A stretch of DNA of 18,950 nt from contig WKLE02001180.1 of assembly GCA_014885115.2 (NCBI GenBank), positions 1-18,950 on the forward strand, in the 5' to 3' direction. The position numbers and the translations under genes are program-made. How positions within the stretch are numbered: position 1 is the stretch's first letter; the number at the start of each line of letters is the position of its first letter. The notes under the pieces are model-generated. The model made no database searches, was not told the DNA's origin, and saw only the letters and a program-made list of their open reading frames with translations. Shown piece by piece: positions 8,610 through 16,660 of this stretch. Origin of the DNA: Asterionellopsis glacialis (Eukaryota > Bacillariophyta > Plagiogrammaphyceae > Rhaphoneidales > Asterionellopsidaceae).

Positions 8610-10049
8610 ATGGCACCCATTCAAAAATTAACAGGAAAACAAGCAGTACTGTTTGCCAATGTGTGTCACCATTTTAGTTTTGCTGCCGAAATGGAAGATA
8701 ATGATGCACCAGAGTCGGTTCCATTGTTTGGTTGGTTGAGCCCACAACAACGGCTAAAGTTGGTGAGTGAGGTCATGGTGGGTGTACTTTGTGAAAAGGA
8801 ACCATTGCCACCCAATACGATACAGCACAATGCTACATATCGTGGCTTGATTGAAATTTTGTTGTGTGAAATCAATATTGAAATAGATATGCAACAATGT
8901 CATATCGGTTCGGGTATGAAAATTGGCCAAGATCTTTTAATGGTAGAGGAAGAGGTAAGGGATCAGAGGACACCTGAGGAAATCAATCAAGCTAAACTGG
9001 AAAGGGAAATAATTGAACATACAGCTGAAAAAAATATGAAAAAAATGAAACGTAATAAAAAGAAAGTTGGAAAATTTAATGTCAAAGAACCTGCTTCGCG
9101 TACGACTAACCCACGGAAGCATAATGAAAACTTAGAAAAATTTGCGGAAGTAGTTATGAAAAATATCTTTTCAGGTCCTCCTGTTTCACTGGAAACAAGG
9201 GCTTCTTTGTCGAAGCGACAGCTTACCGAGTATGAAGCGGATACATTTCATTGGAGAAGACTTGTGGATGATGCACTTCAAGAAGACTGTTCCATCCCAT
9301 TCCCACTTTCGGCTGTTGATTTTGATTGGAGATGTACCAACATGATAAAGTGGTCTACAGCAATCCATGTAATGCTTGACAAATACGTGATGGAATACGC
9401 AAATGCAACCGAACGGGCCTTGATTATTGGTGAAGTAAATGAATACACCTATGCAGATCCTCAACAACTACCAAGAGTTCGAGCAATTGAGAAGCATGTC
9501 GAGCTTCTTCGAAAAGTTTATGAGTCTATTTGGGATCCCATGAAGCTAGCAATTGATCAGCGACGTATCGTTGCTGTGTGTTCCACTGTTACAGATTGTT
9601 ATGGCTGCGCCCATGTAACTTGGTTGGATGCCTTTGTTGCTGAATGTGATGAAAGGGAGGTCGATTTTAGCAATGATGGCAATTATCAAGTCAGGCTAGA
9701 TATATTCCAGGATTTGTTGGACAACTACACGGAAGGTCTTGATGTTCCATTTTATACTTCTGAAGTCAACACAAAAGACAAACAAGAAGAATGGCAACCT
9801 AGTAAATATAGTCCTAGATATACCTTTGAGGGCGTTCGTTGTCATGGACCGGGCCAACCTAGAATGATTGGAAATCGTGTGATACCATCCATAGGAATTT
9901 GCTCCGAAAAGGATAATTTGAAGGCGTGTTCTCGTTGTAAGGTTGCTGTGTATTGTAGTGCTGAATGTCAACGCCTTCATTGGCCGGAACATGAAAAGAA
10001 TTGTGCCAAGTTGGCAAAGGACGATGACCAAAAGATGGCACAAATATAG
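8610..10049 (+). CDS. MYND-type zinc finger protein (C-terminal finger)
   Basis: The first ATG (8610) gives 479 residues; the open frame reaches eight codons further up but only to a GTG. Residues 1-400 have no domain I recognise. They include a strongly basic stretch (about 145-180, KNMKKMKRNKKKVGKFNVK) that may be a nuclear signal. A MYND finger closes the protein: C431, C440-x2-C443, C449-x3-C453, H461 and C465, with the typical KACSRCKVAVYCSAECQ and HWPEHEKNC. MYND fingers bind proline-rich peptides, and a free-standing C-terminal one points to a scaffold or co-regulator rather than a SMYD methyltransferase, as no SET domain is seen. The usual first Cys pair (C-x2-C) is incomplete: only C431 is in place, with C411 the nearest upstream candidate. 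Comparable MYND-tailed proteins are numerous in diatoms. Confidence 0.82.
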   Translation: MAPIQKLTGKQAVLFANVCHHFSFAAEMEDNDAPESVPLFGWLSPQQRLKLVSEVMVGVLCEKEPLPPNTIQHNATYRGLIEILLCEINIEIDMQQCHIGSGMKIGQDLLMVEEEVRDQRTPEEINQAKLEREIIEHTAEKNMKKMKRNKKKVGKFNVKEPASRTTNPRKHNENLEKFAEVVMKNIFSGPPVSLETRASLSKRQLTEYEADTFHWRRLVDDALQEDCSIPFPLSAVDFDWRCTNMIKWSTAIHVMLDKYVMEYANATERALIIGEVNEYTYADPQQLPRVRAIEKHVELLRKVYESIWDPMKLAIDQRRIVAVCSTVTDCYGCAHVTWLDAFVAECDEREVDFSNDGNYQVRLDIFQDLLDNYTEGLDVPFYTSEVNTKDKQEEWQPSKYSPRYTFEGVRCHGPGQPRMIGNRVIPSIGICSEKDNLKACSRCKVAVYCSAECQRLHWPEHEKNCAKLAKDDDQKMAQI

Positions 10050-10569
10050 TTGGTACCATGCAGTCTACGCACAGGGACAGTAAAAATGTGTATATAAATA
10101 ACATTTGAGTCTTTTACTGCTTTACTTAATCTAATGGTGAATCGATTGTGCTATTTGAGTTTGAGGTAACAGCTTCGTTGCGTATCTTTTCGAAAAGTTT
10201 CAAGTCGGTCTCCCTGTAAAACTTAAAATCATTCCGGGGTCGTAATTATTTTTGTTCAACAAAGGGCATAATGCATTCCAACTTAATCTAATACTTCCTA
10301 ATTTACAATTTTTTGAATTCCTTGGACTAACCATTGCAGCCAAACTAGTTCTACTTGTGGTGGTGATGATGATGTTACTTGGAGACAAATATTGAAACCC
10401 CAGAAATTTCATTCGGTTTTACCAACCATGATCGAGATTGGGTTCCAGAAGTACAGTAGTTGTAGGACTGGGTAAATACTGTGCATCATAGGAGTTTGGT
10501 TCTGACAAAGGGCCCTGGACTTCATTACAGTATGTGCTTCTACCTCTAGAGGCAAACCCTACAGTTATC

Positions 10570-10590
10570 GTCTCTCTCTTTCTCTTTCTT

Positions 10591-10631
<41 letters not shown>
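10570..10631. repeat. TC-rich microsatellite
   Basis: About 60 bases of (TC)n interrupted by TTTC units. It ends 12 bases before the palindrome TCTAGGTACCTAGA. Confidence 0.9.
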
Positions 10632-10642
10632 ACAGTTCATCA

Positions 10643-10656
10643 TCTAGGTACCTAGA
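10643..10656. repeat. Perfect 14-bp palindrome of the GGTACC type
   Basis: TCTAGGTACCTAGA reads the same on both strands and shares the AGGTACCT core with the other clusters. Confidence 0.7.
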
Positions 10657-10762
10657 GCTAGAAGTGGAACTACAAAAGGAAAACAAACATGGGAAATCCA
10701 ATACAATATATATTGAAAAAAAGTTAATCCAAACCAGAAAAATAGCAAAGGACTTATCACTT

Positions 10763-11033
10763 GAAAACCTAGCAATAGAATCATCATGGACAACCAAGGG
10801 GGAAAAGTTAAAGATATTACATATATATTTAATATAATTATTTAACAAAAAAGACGAGCACAGAGTGGCCTGTAACATGTGCTCCTAAAAGTGCGAAACG
10901 AAAACCTAGCAATAGAATCATCATGGACAACCAAGGGGGAAAAGTTAAAGATATTACATAATATTCAATATAATTATTTAACAAAAGAACGAGTACAGAG
11001 TGCCTGTAACATGTGCTCCTAAAAGTGCGAAAC
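10763..11033. repeat. Tandem direct duplication, two copies of ~135 bp
   Basis: Copy 1 is 10763-10899 (137 bp) and copy 2 is 10900-11033 (134 bp). The first ~58 bases are identical (both start GAAAACCTAGCAATAGAATC). Differences are confined to an AT-rich middle (short indels) and two substitution/indel sites in the second half; both end CTCCTAAAAGTGCGAAAC. The copies abut with no spacer. There is no coding potential across them. The pattern is a recent segmental tandem duplication. Confidence 0.93.
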
Positions 11034-11063
11034 AGATGAGGAGAGAAGGCTTAAAATCAAAAA

Positions 11064-11335
11064 TAGCGTACCAGGTATTATACCTGGTAGGGTCGCGGTT
11101 AATACCGTACCTGGTAAATAAAGTACCGGGTAATGTTTGGAACAGAGATAATAATTGCTCCCAGTAGTAGTGTGTTTGATTAGAGATTTATCTTTGAGTA
11201 CCGGTATGACTATGACGAAAGGTCCTTGGGTACAGGTAGGTTCTACCGTTGTTAGGCCTAGTTATTAGTAAGTACCTGGTACAGTACAGGCAGTCCTCTA
11301 TTCCAAAAGAGACCTACCTGGGGGTAAGGCTGCTA
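11064..11335. repeat. GTACC-type palindrome cluster, at the truncated end of the second broken gene
   Basis: This is the densest cluster in the window. An inverted repeat with 10-bp arms, TACCAGGTAT and ATACCTGGTA, around a single base lies at 11069-11089. GTACCTGGTAA is at 11107-11117, a full GTACCTGGTAC at 11272-11282, and there are further GTACCGG, ACCGGTA and GTACAGGTAGG words between. The cluster runs into the 3' end of the degraded minus-strand coding sequence. Confidence 0.75.
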
Positions 11336-11906
11336 CACATCCTTGAGTCCAATTTTTCATTACCAACAACAAATCGTTTTCATGTAAATGAATCTTCCAA
11401 AGTAAAATAAGTTTCTCGGGGATTATTAGTAGATCCAAAAAGATCTGTTGGCTTCTCAAGAGGAATATGTTTCCAGGAGAAATTATTATAATAATTTATT
11501 TGAATACTGGATGAGTTGTTTTTTAATAAAAGGAAAAATATCTGTAAACAAAGGTAGAGTAAAAAATAATATTATACAGGTTCAGAAAATAAGTTGAATT
11601 TAATAGTTTCCTTTTTTGAAATTCGTTGGCGCTGCAACTGTCTATGTTGATTTTTTATAGTCCAAAAATGCCCGTCGCAAAAGTTGTTGAATTATTTTCT
11701 GTTGCGGTCCCACTCCTCCATTCGGAATATTATTCTCTGTTTCTTTTTTTGTCAGGTAAAAGTAACAATGGTAATCTGTTGTTAAAAAATCTAAAGTGAG
11801 ACTCCTCTTCTATTCCTTGCCAACCCTGTAATGTTGCAGTTTGTGCTTCTTCGAGATGGTGTTGGGTCAATAAAGCAAATTCGTCATGGTCATTCTCATA
11901 TGACTA
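11297..11906 (-). pseudogene. Degraded coding sequence of unrecognised family
   Basis: Read on the minus strand, three successive frames give protein-like sequence. Segment A (11900-11745) contains DEFALLTQHHLEEAQ and RFFNNRLPLLLLP. At an A7 run near 11745-11750 the frame shifts by one and segment B (to 11651) continues with NNIPNGGVGPQQKIIQQLL and RRAFLDY. At an A6 run near 11651-11656 it shifts again into segment C (to 11572, HRQLQRQRISKKETIKFNLF). A GTATAA...TTTACAG stretch (11577-11542, 36 bp) holds a stop and looks like a very short intron or a remnant of one. Segment D follows in the same frame (FSWKHIPLEKPTDLFGSTNN) to a TGA at 11382-11380, then more codons to about 11297. I do not recognise the family. 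Two frameshifts and one or two stops argue for a pseudogene. The 5' end is not found. Confidence 0.55.
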
Positions 11907-12314
11907 TACATATTGTCTTTCAGACAATCAGTAAATAGTTCTCCAAAATATGACAAACGAAAAGGTTTGAAAAAAACAAAGCAACATCAACGAGAAGAAG
12001 TGAAGGAATGCAAGTACATCAAACACATTTTTTACCATCAACGAGAGACAGCGGTTACAAATAATGGAGTAAGTTATAAGAATGACTACACGATAATAAA
12101 GAAGTAAAAGTTATCATAGTTCGGGTGGAATATAGCTGAGTAGAAATAAACAGATACTATGCCATAGATTCCCGAGTGGTTTTGGTTTCGCTAATAAAAA
12201 CTTTGTGTTTGAGAATTAGGGGCTCCCGTTTTTTTTCAAAAAGAGAAGAAAAAAGAGACTGGTTGTGGTACGTACCCTATACGATAACTCGTAGTGGCAC
12301 AACACTGTACACAT
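11907..12314. other. Gene-free stretch downstream of the Rab gene
   Basis: About 400 bases with no domain-bearing frame. It should contain the 3' UTR of the Rab gene and possibly the lost 5' part of the degraded gene. CATCAACGAGA occurs twice, at about 11985 and 12038. No RNA gene is recognised. Confidence 0.45.
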
Positions 12315-12929
12315 CTAACAACAACCTCCCTTTTTGCCTGTTTGAGCCTTCTGGAGGTTGAGTCCCTTTCCGGGAGAAGGTCCTCCTTGTCCGTCTGCTA
12401 CGAGTCGGTCCTTGACGGCCCTAGCAATTCCGATAAAGGATTGATCGACGTTGATATCGTTCTTGGCGGAGCACTCCCAGAAATCAATGCCAAACTCCTT
12501 GGCAAGCTTCTGTCCCTCTTCTGTGGAGACGACCTTCTCATCAAGCATATCGCACTTGTTTCCAACGAGGATCTTGTTGACGTGGACATCGGCGTGTTGC
12601 TGGATTTGAGAGATCCAGTTGCGAATGGACTCGAACGAGCGACGGTCAGTCACGTCGTAGACGAGCAAAATGCCTTGTGCCCCACGGAAGTAAGATGTGG
12701 TGATTGTGCGGAAGCGTTCTTGTCCTGCAGTGTCCCAGATCTGAAGCTTGATGCGTGTACCGTCGATATCAACATTCTTGATCTTGAAGTCAATGCCAAT
12801 CGTAGTGATGAAAGTGGGGGAGAAGGAGTCGTTCGCGTAACGCAACAAAAGACAGGTCTTTCCAACACCGGAATCTCCAATCATCAGCAGCTTGATCTGC
12901 ATATCGTAAGGGGCACTACCTGAAGCCAT
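12315..12929 (-). CDS. Rab8/RabE-type small GTPase
   Basis: This is an intact intronless Rab of 204 residues. All GTPase motifs are present: P-loop GDSGVGKT (18-25), switch I Thr43 within TTIGIDF, switch II WDTAGQE (65-71, catalytic Gln70), NKCD (124-127) and ECSAK (152-156). The C-terminal CC is the geranylgeranylation site that anchors Rabs to membranes. [25 protein letters not shown] and YDVTDRRSF fit the Rab8/Rab10/RabE group, which moves Golgi-derived vesicles to the plasma membrane; a Rab1-type role cannot be fully excluded. The coding strand uses many C-ending codons and looks more GC-rich than neighbouring genes, as expected of a well-expressed gene. A long frame on the opposite strand is a by-product of this codon use. 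A pyrimidine-rich leader (CTCTTTCTTC) lies just before the ATG. Confidence 0.96.
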   Translation of the reverse strand: MASGSAPYDMQIKLLMIGDSGVGKTCLLLRYANDSFSPTFITTIGIDFKIKNVDIDGTRIKLQIWDTAGQERFRTITTSYFRGAQGILLVYDVTDRRSFESIRNWISQIQQHADVHVNKILVGNKCDMLDEKVVSTEEGQKLAKEFGIDFWECSAKNDINVDQSFIGIARAVKDRLVADGQGGPSPGKGLNLQKAQTGKKGGCC

Positions 12930-13212
12930 CTTTATCTACCTCTTTCTTCTAAACACAAAGCACGAACGGGGACAAAGTCAACACAGTCTATAGTTTACAC
13001 CGGTGCCTAGTCGTGATAAGTCAGCAGCAGTCTTAACTCCGTAGCAACAAATTCGACAGCGCAGCAGCGAGACGAACAGAGGTCTTTTTTTTCCCTTCGA
13101 TTATTCGGCTCGCTACGGCTGCTCGCCGGAGAAATTCATACTAAATTCATGTAGGAACTGGGACAGGGCCGTTGCGCTATATTCCACTGACCCACAGTAG
13201 AACTGCCTACAA

Positions 13213-13385
13213 CTTGTACCAGGTACACACGAACAGAAGAGCTTTTCGAGCAGCTTCGCTTGTCCGCTTTGCTTACCGTACCCCGGGTAGGTCCTACCTG
13301 GTACCAGTAACGGAACCGGTAGGAGTACATAACGCACGAATGCTGCGGATTTTCATCTCTAGTAGGTACCGTACCGTACTGAATC
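13213..13385. repeat. GTACC-type palindrome cluster upstream of the Rab gene
   Basis: A full GTACCAGGTAC lies at 13216-13226. TACCTGGTACCAG starts at 13295 and contains the 10-bp palindrome CTGGTACCAG. Partial copies include GGGTAGGTCCTACC (13286-13298) and AGGTACCGTACCGTAC near 13363-13379. Confidence 0.7.
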
Positions 13386-13723
13386 CAATAGATACACGTT
13401 GCATTCAACAGACAGCGTGCTGGCGAAACACGATTTGTTTTGGAGGCAAGATATGCTAAATAAATACTCAGTAATAAACTTATGCCGCCAGAACACGAAT
13501 ATTTCGAATTCTTCTTAAACGAACACCATATTTCGTTTACAATACTAAATCAATACAAAAAGGACAGAAAGACGTTAAGTTTATGCCAATCAAAGAACAT
13601 AACACAGTTTTATTCGACGAAAAAAATGACCTTGAGTATATCTCTACCCGATTCAACGCACAAAGTTTGTAACTTTCACTTCTAGGGGGGGTTCCTATTT
13701 TTTGAATCTTCTCCTGGTAAAAG

Positions 13724-13800
13724 GTTCGGGGTGTACCAGCTACCGTAGTCCTAAATAGGAGGCGCGCTGCACAAGTGGGACTAGGACTTCCTCGCTGGCT
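13724..13800. repeat. TAGGACT-type repeat cluster
   Basis: TGTACCAGCTACCGTAGTCC is followed by CTAAATAGGA and then GGGACTAGGACTTCC. These combine the GTACC and TAGGACT words seen at 3228-3243, giving partial inverted repeats (TAGTCCTA against ACTAGGACT). Confidence 0.5.
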
Positions 13801-14251
13801 GGCGATCCTACTATATAATTTGCGTTTTAGGTACAGTCAGTAGAGAAAGCTGTGTGGTATGTACTGATAGCAGAAAATTATTATCCCGCCTGTAAATATG
13901 TGGAGATTATTATTATTTTTAAAAGCCCTCTTCTCTGAATGTTGTAAATAACACAACTATCTCCAAGTCGAAGGTAGTTAGTCTACCGACGTAGACTGCG
14001 CAACCACTAATCCAAGACCATGATGCCTGTCCACTTTTCTAAAATGCTCTCCTCGCATAAAAATTGTAATATAATTGATAGGAGATTCAAACTTCTGGAA
14101 GTGGTGAACAGAATTGATCCAATCTCTTCACTCTATTCAAACCAATTCGGAAAAAACCGTACAAACCAGTTAAATCTATAATGTGTTGTTTGATTGCAAC
14201 TTTTTCTACACTTTGCCATGTAGTTGTCTTGTTCTTTTTTTAAAGGCATGC

Positions 14252-15700
14252 CTATAATATTATTTTCTTTCTCAGTAGTCTTGGGAGAAGTGCTCCAGGG
14301 ACTTCCACTTTCCATCCTTCATATCGAAGTTGTCCCGCATACTTTTCTTCCTGTCGTTTTTCAGCAACATTCGTTGCGGTTGTCATGATACCCACAATAC
14401 CATACAAACCCAAAGCGGATGACACCCACGCCAAAATACTTGATCCAAAGAATGGTGCGCCTCCTAATGATATACCAAACCAAAATAATAATTCACCCAA
14501 ATAATTGGGATGGCGGCATAACCGATATGTCCATCCTGTAGGTCCTACAAAGTCGTAATCATTACCCTCGTGAATAAATTTCACAACATATTTTTGTGCA
14601 TCTGCCAATGCTTCCAGTCCTGCACCTGTCCATGCTATACCTACACCTACCCAAGAAATTATATCTTGGAACCATTGTAAATGATAGTGTGGTGCGGATA
14701 TCAATTTGACCCAAAAAAACAGGAATGGATTACAGGTTGTTGTCGCTGAACCGCTGGCAGCAACTGCACCACTACTTCCCATGGCAACCGTCACTGCGAC
14801 TGCTTCTCTTGTTGCGGCAGCACTACCACGCATTCCATACATGGCTGGTGATGACATTATAGCATACAACAAACTTACGCTCAAACATAAAGGTATTCGA
14901 TTCAAATATGGAATACGACGTCGGCTACTCTTGTTGGGATGAAAGGATTCTACAGTAACACTTCTCATCCAAAGGAATGATCCTAATCGAAATCCATAAA
15001 AGACAAGTGCCAATGTCAACCAAAAGGCACTAGAGGAACAAAATGATACAACTTCCACTAATGCCTCGGCAGCTCGACGTCTTCTTCTACCACTTGATGC
15101 CGCCAAAACGGAAGAAATTAACGCATGATGATTCTTCCAAAATGTTCGCAACAACATCAGTCCCATGGACATGACACTAAACCCATAACCAATAGATACA
15201 CAATATGCTTGTCGATACATTGTAAGTGGAATCACTACAGAGGATGCAATTCCCCATAGGGCTAAGACTCCGTATGGTCCTTCCAACAGTGAAGACGAAA
15301 CAAGTGCAAATAATCCAAACAACAAGGAACTTGAAGCTACGTAAAAGTTTTGTTTGAGATTGCTGTTGCCATTGCTGTTGTTTGTCTTTGGCATGAAGAA
15401 ATTATTGCGATTCATTGTCATTGATACCAAAGATTTTTGTTGTCGTTTTTGTTGTTGTTGCTGGTATTTTCCTCTTGGATGATAATAGTTTCGATTGTGT
15501 AGTGATGATGTTTTCAATAATGAAACAAAGTTTCCACCATAGTGTCTTCTTTTTATGGAACGATTCAAAACATGATGTATTGCAGGGGTTACCGTTGTCA
15601 TCGGCGGTGGTGTAACAAATCCATTGACACATGACACACCAATCATCATGGACAAAATTATTGGTAATTGAAAACGATTATAAAAGCTTTCATATCTCAT
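14252..15700 (-). CDS. DUF1295 / steroid 5-alpha-reductase-like membrane protein, possibly organelle-targeted
   Basis: The intact frame encodes 482 residues. The C-terminal part carries the DUF1295/ICMT-like signature: FVGPTGWTYRLCRHPNYLGE (about 384-403) and a following FWFGISLGGAPFF span and EKRQEEKY segment. In this superfamily the R-x-P-N-Y motif lies near the cofactor site (NADPH in steroid reductases, S-adenosylmethionine in prenylcysteine methyltransferases), so a membrane redox or methyl-transfer role on a lipid is plausible, but the substrate cannot be read off. Several membrane spans lie between about 120 and 300. The N-terminus has a signal-peptide-like core (LPIILSMMIGVSCVNG) followed by FVTPPP and a basic, Ser-rich stretch, resembling a diatom plastid presequence with Phe at +1; this targeting is inference. 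A Gln-rich, CAA-encoded run lies near residues 80-90. The ATG at 15700 starts the signal peptide directly. Confidence 0.85.
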   Translation of the reverse strand: MRYESFYNRFQLPIILSMMIGVSCVNGFVTPPPMTTVTPAIHHVLNRSIKRRHYGGNFVSLLKTSSLHNRNYYHPRGKYQQQQQKRQQKSLVSMTMNRNNFFMPKTNNSNGNSNLKQNFYVASSSLLFGLFALVSSSLLEGPYGVLALWGIASSVVIPLTMYRQAYCVSIGYGFSVMSMGLMLLRTFWKNHHALISSVLAASSGRRRRRAAEALVEVVSFCSSSAFWLTLALVFYGFRLGSFLWMRSVTVESFHPNKSSRRRIPYLNRIPLCLSVSLLYAIMSSPAMYGMRGSAAATREAVAVTVAMGSSGAVAASGSATTTCNPFLFFWVKLISAPHYHLQWFQDIISWVGVGIAWTGAGLEALADAQKYVVKFIHEGNDYDFVGPTGWTYRLCRHPNYLGELLFWFGISLGGAPFFGSSILAWVSSALGLYGIVGIMTTATNVAEKRQEEKYAGQLRYEGWKVEVPGALLPRLLRKKIIL

Positions 15701-16660
15701 GATTGTGATGATTACAAATAAGAATGATGTCGATTAGCTAAAAAATGGAATTGTAGACAGAGGTTGCACTCGTTCTGTTGCTCCCTCCCTTTTTGTGTTT
15801 GTAAGGTTCATCAAAACCATATGCTGCTTTCATGATATGTTTCGCATTATTTTGAACATTACATTTCTTGACATCTATCTGTCAGCTCTTCCTTTTCGTT
15901 TCATACGTACATACGTACCCACCTTTAGCAGCATTTTTTATTTTTGAATCAGTACCACGCGTACCAGGTAGTCTAGCTATCGCTAATACTGTACCAGGTA
16001 CGTTGAGGCACTGGTAGTCCAACGCACTGCAACAAGAAGTACTAAATGTACTACCATTTTGTCCTACCAATACCTGCTGAAACTCTCTTCCGCCTGATTC
16101 CGTCTCAAAAAACCGATCCGAACCCCCTCAGCTGGAAGTGATGTCAGTTCAGTGCACACATGCGCGTCGCATGTAGGACTACTCGCTGTAGAGCTTCTAG
16201 CGTTGTTACACTCCCTTCACTGCTTCCATTCAGGAGTGTTAGATTAGGGTAAAATTCCATCGATGAGGAACTTCGAAACTAACTGACAATGGCGATGCAC
16301 GGGAGGACCTCTTTTTGTTATAATATGCATCATGTTGTTGTACCAAAAAACCTTTTACCAGCAGATAGAATGATACACAATTAATTACAAAAAAACTGAC
16401 TGTAGTTTGCAAGATGCTTATTGACTATCTACATGTTAGGAATATATATAATATCATAATATGGTGAGCAAAAGAGTTTTTCAAGAGGAAAAAGAAATTG
16501 AATGAATCAATAACATTCACAATTTCAATCAGTCCATTTTGAATTTTTCTTCTTTTTGATGTTTCCATATTATCGTCATGATCATTGTAAGCTGATCCAA
16601 GTAGAGTATGGATAGCTGACTAAATGATAATGTTTGTATCGTTGTGAGAATTTTTTTATC
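15701..16660. other. Gene-free stretch between DUF1295 and the plastid-type gene
   Basis: About 960 bases. The right part is probably the 3' UTR of the 16661-17200 gene and the left part the DUF1295 promoter, with a CT-rich tract near 15780-15800. A palindrome cluster lies at 15908-16080, and an inverted repeat with 7-bp arms, ACATGCG/CGCATGT, at 16158-16174. No coding frame with a domain and no RNA gene is recognised. Confidence 0.5.
15908..16080. repeat. GTACC-type palindrome cluster upstream of the DUF1295 gene
   Basis: GTACCAGGTAG (15961-15971) and a full GTACCAGGTAC (15991-16001) lie 30 bases apart in the same direction. Shorter relatives flank them: ACGTACATACGTACC (15905-15919), GTACCACGCGTACC and, near 16050-16075, ACTACCATTTTGTCCTACC. 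Confidence 0.7.

Larger units (their letters stand above)
10050..10762. other. Gene-free stretch after the MYND gene, with TC microsatellite and palindrome
   Basis: The stretch covers the 3' UTR of the MYND gene and intergenic DNA. Several short frames on the minus strand are open; one is almost all Arg-Glu encoded by the TC repeat and none has a domain. No RNA gene is recognised. Confidence 0.5.
12930..14251. other. Gene-free stretch between the Rab and DUF1295 genes
   Basis: About 1.3 kb with no convincing gene. The first 200 bases should be the Rab promoter and 5' UTR. Two palindrome clusters follow (13213-13385 and 13724-13800). A 67-codon frame at 13482-13685 has no domain and lacks convincing codon structure. 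An AT-rich tract near 13870-13920 and a G7 run near 13686 are the only other simple features. No tRNA or other RNA gene is recognised. Confidence 0.5.

Noticed and set aside
10419..10643. A minus-strand frame rich in Arg-Glu
   Set aside because: The RERERE pattern is simply the translation of the TC microsatellite.
12294..12923. A 209-codon open frame on the plus strand, opposite the Rab gene
   Set aside because: It mirrors the Rab gene almost end to end and results from the C-ending codon bias of that gene. It has no domain, while the minus-strand product is a textbook Rab.
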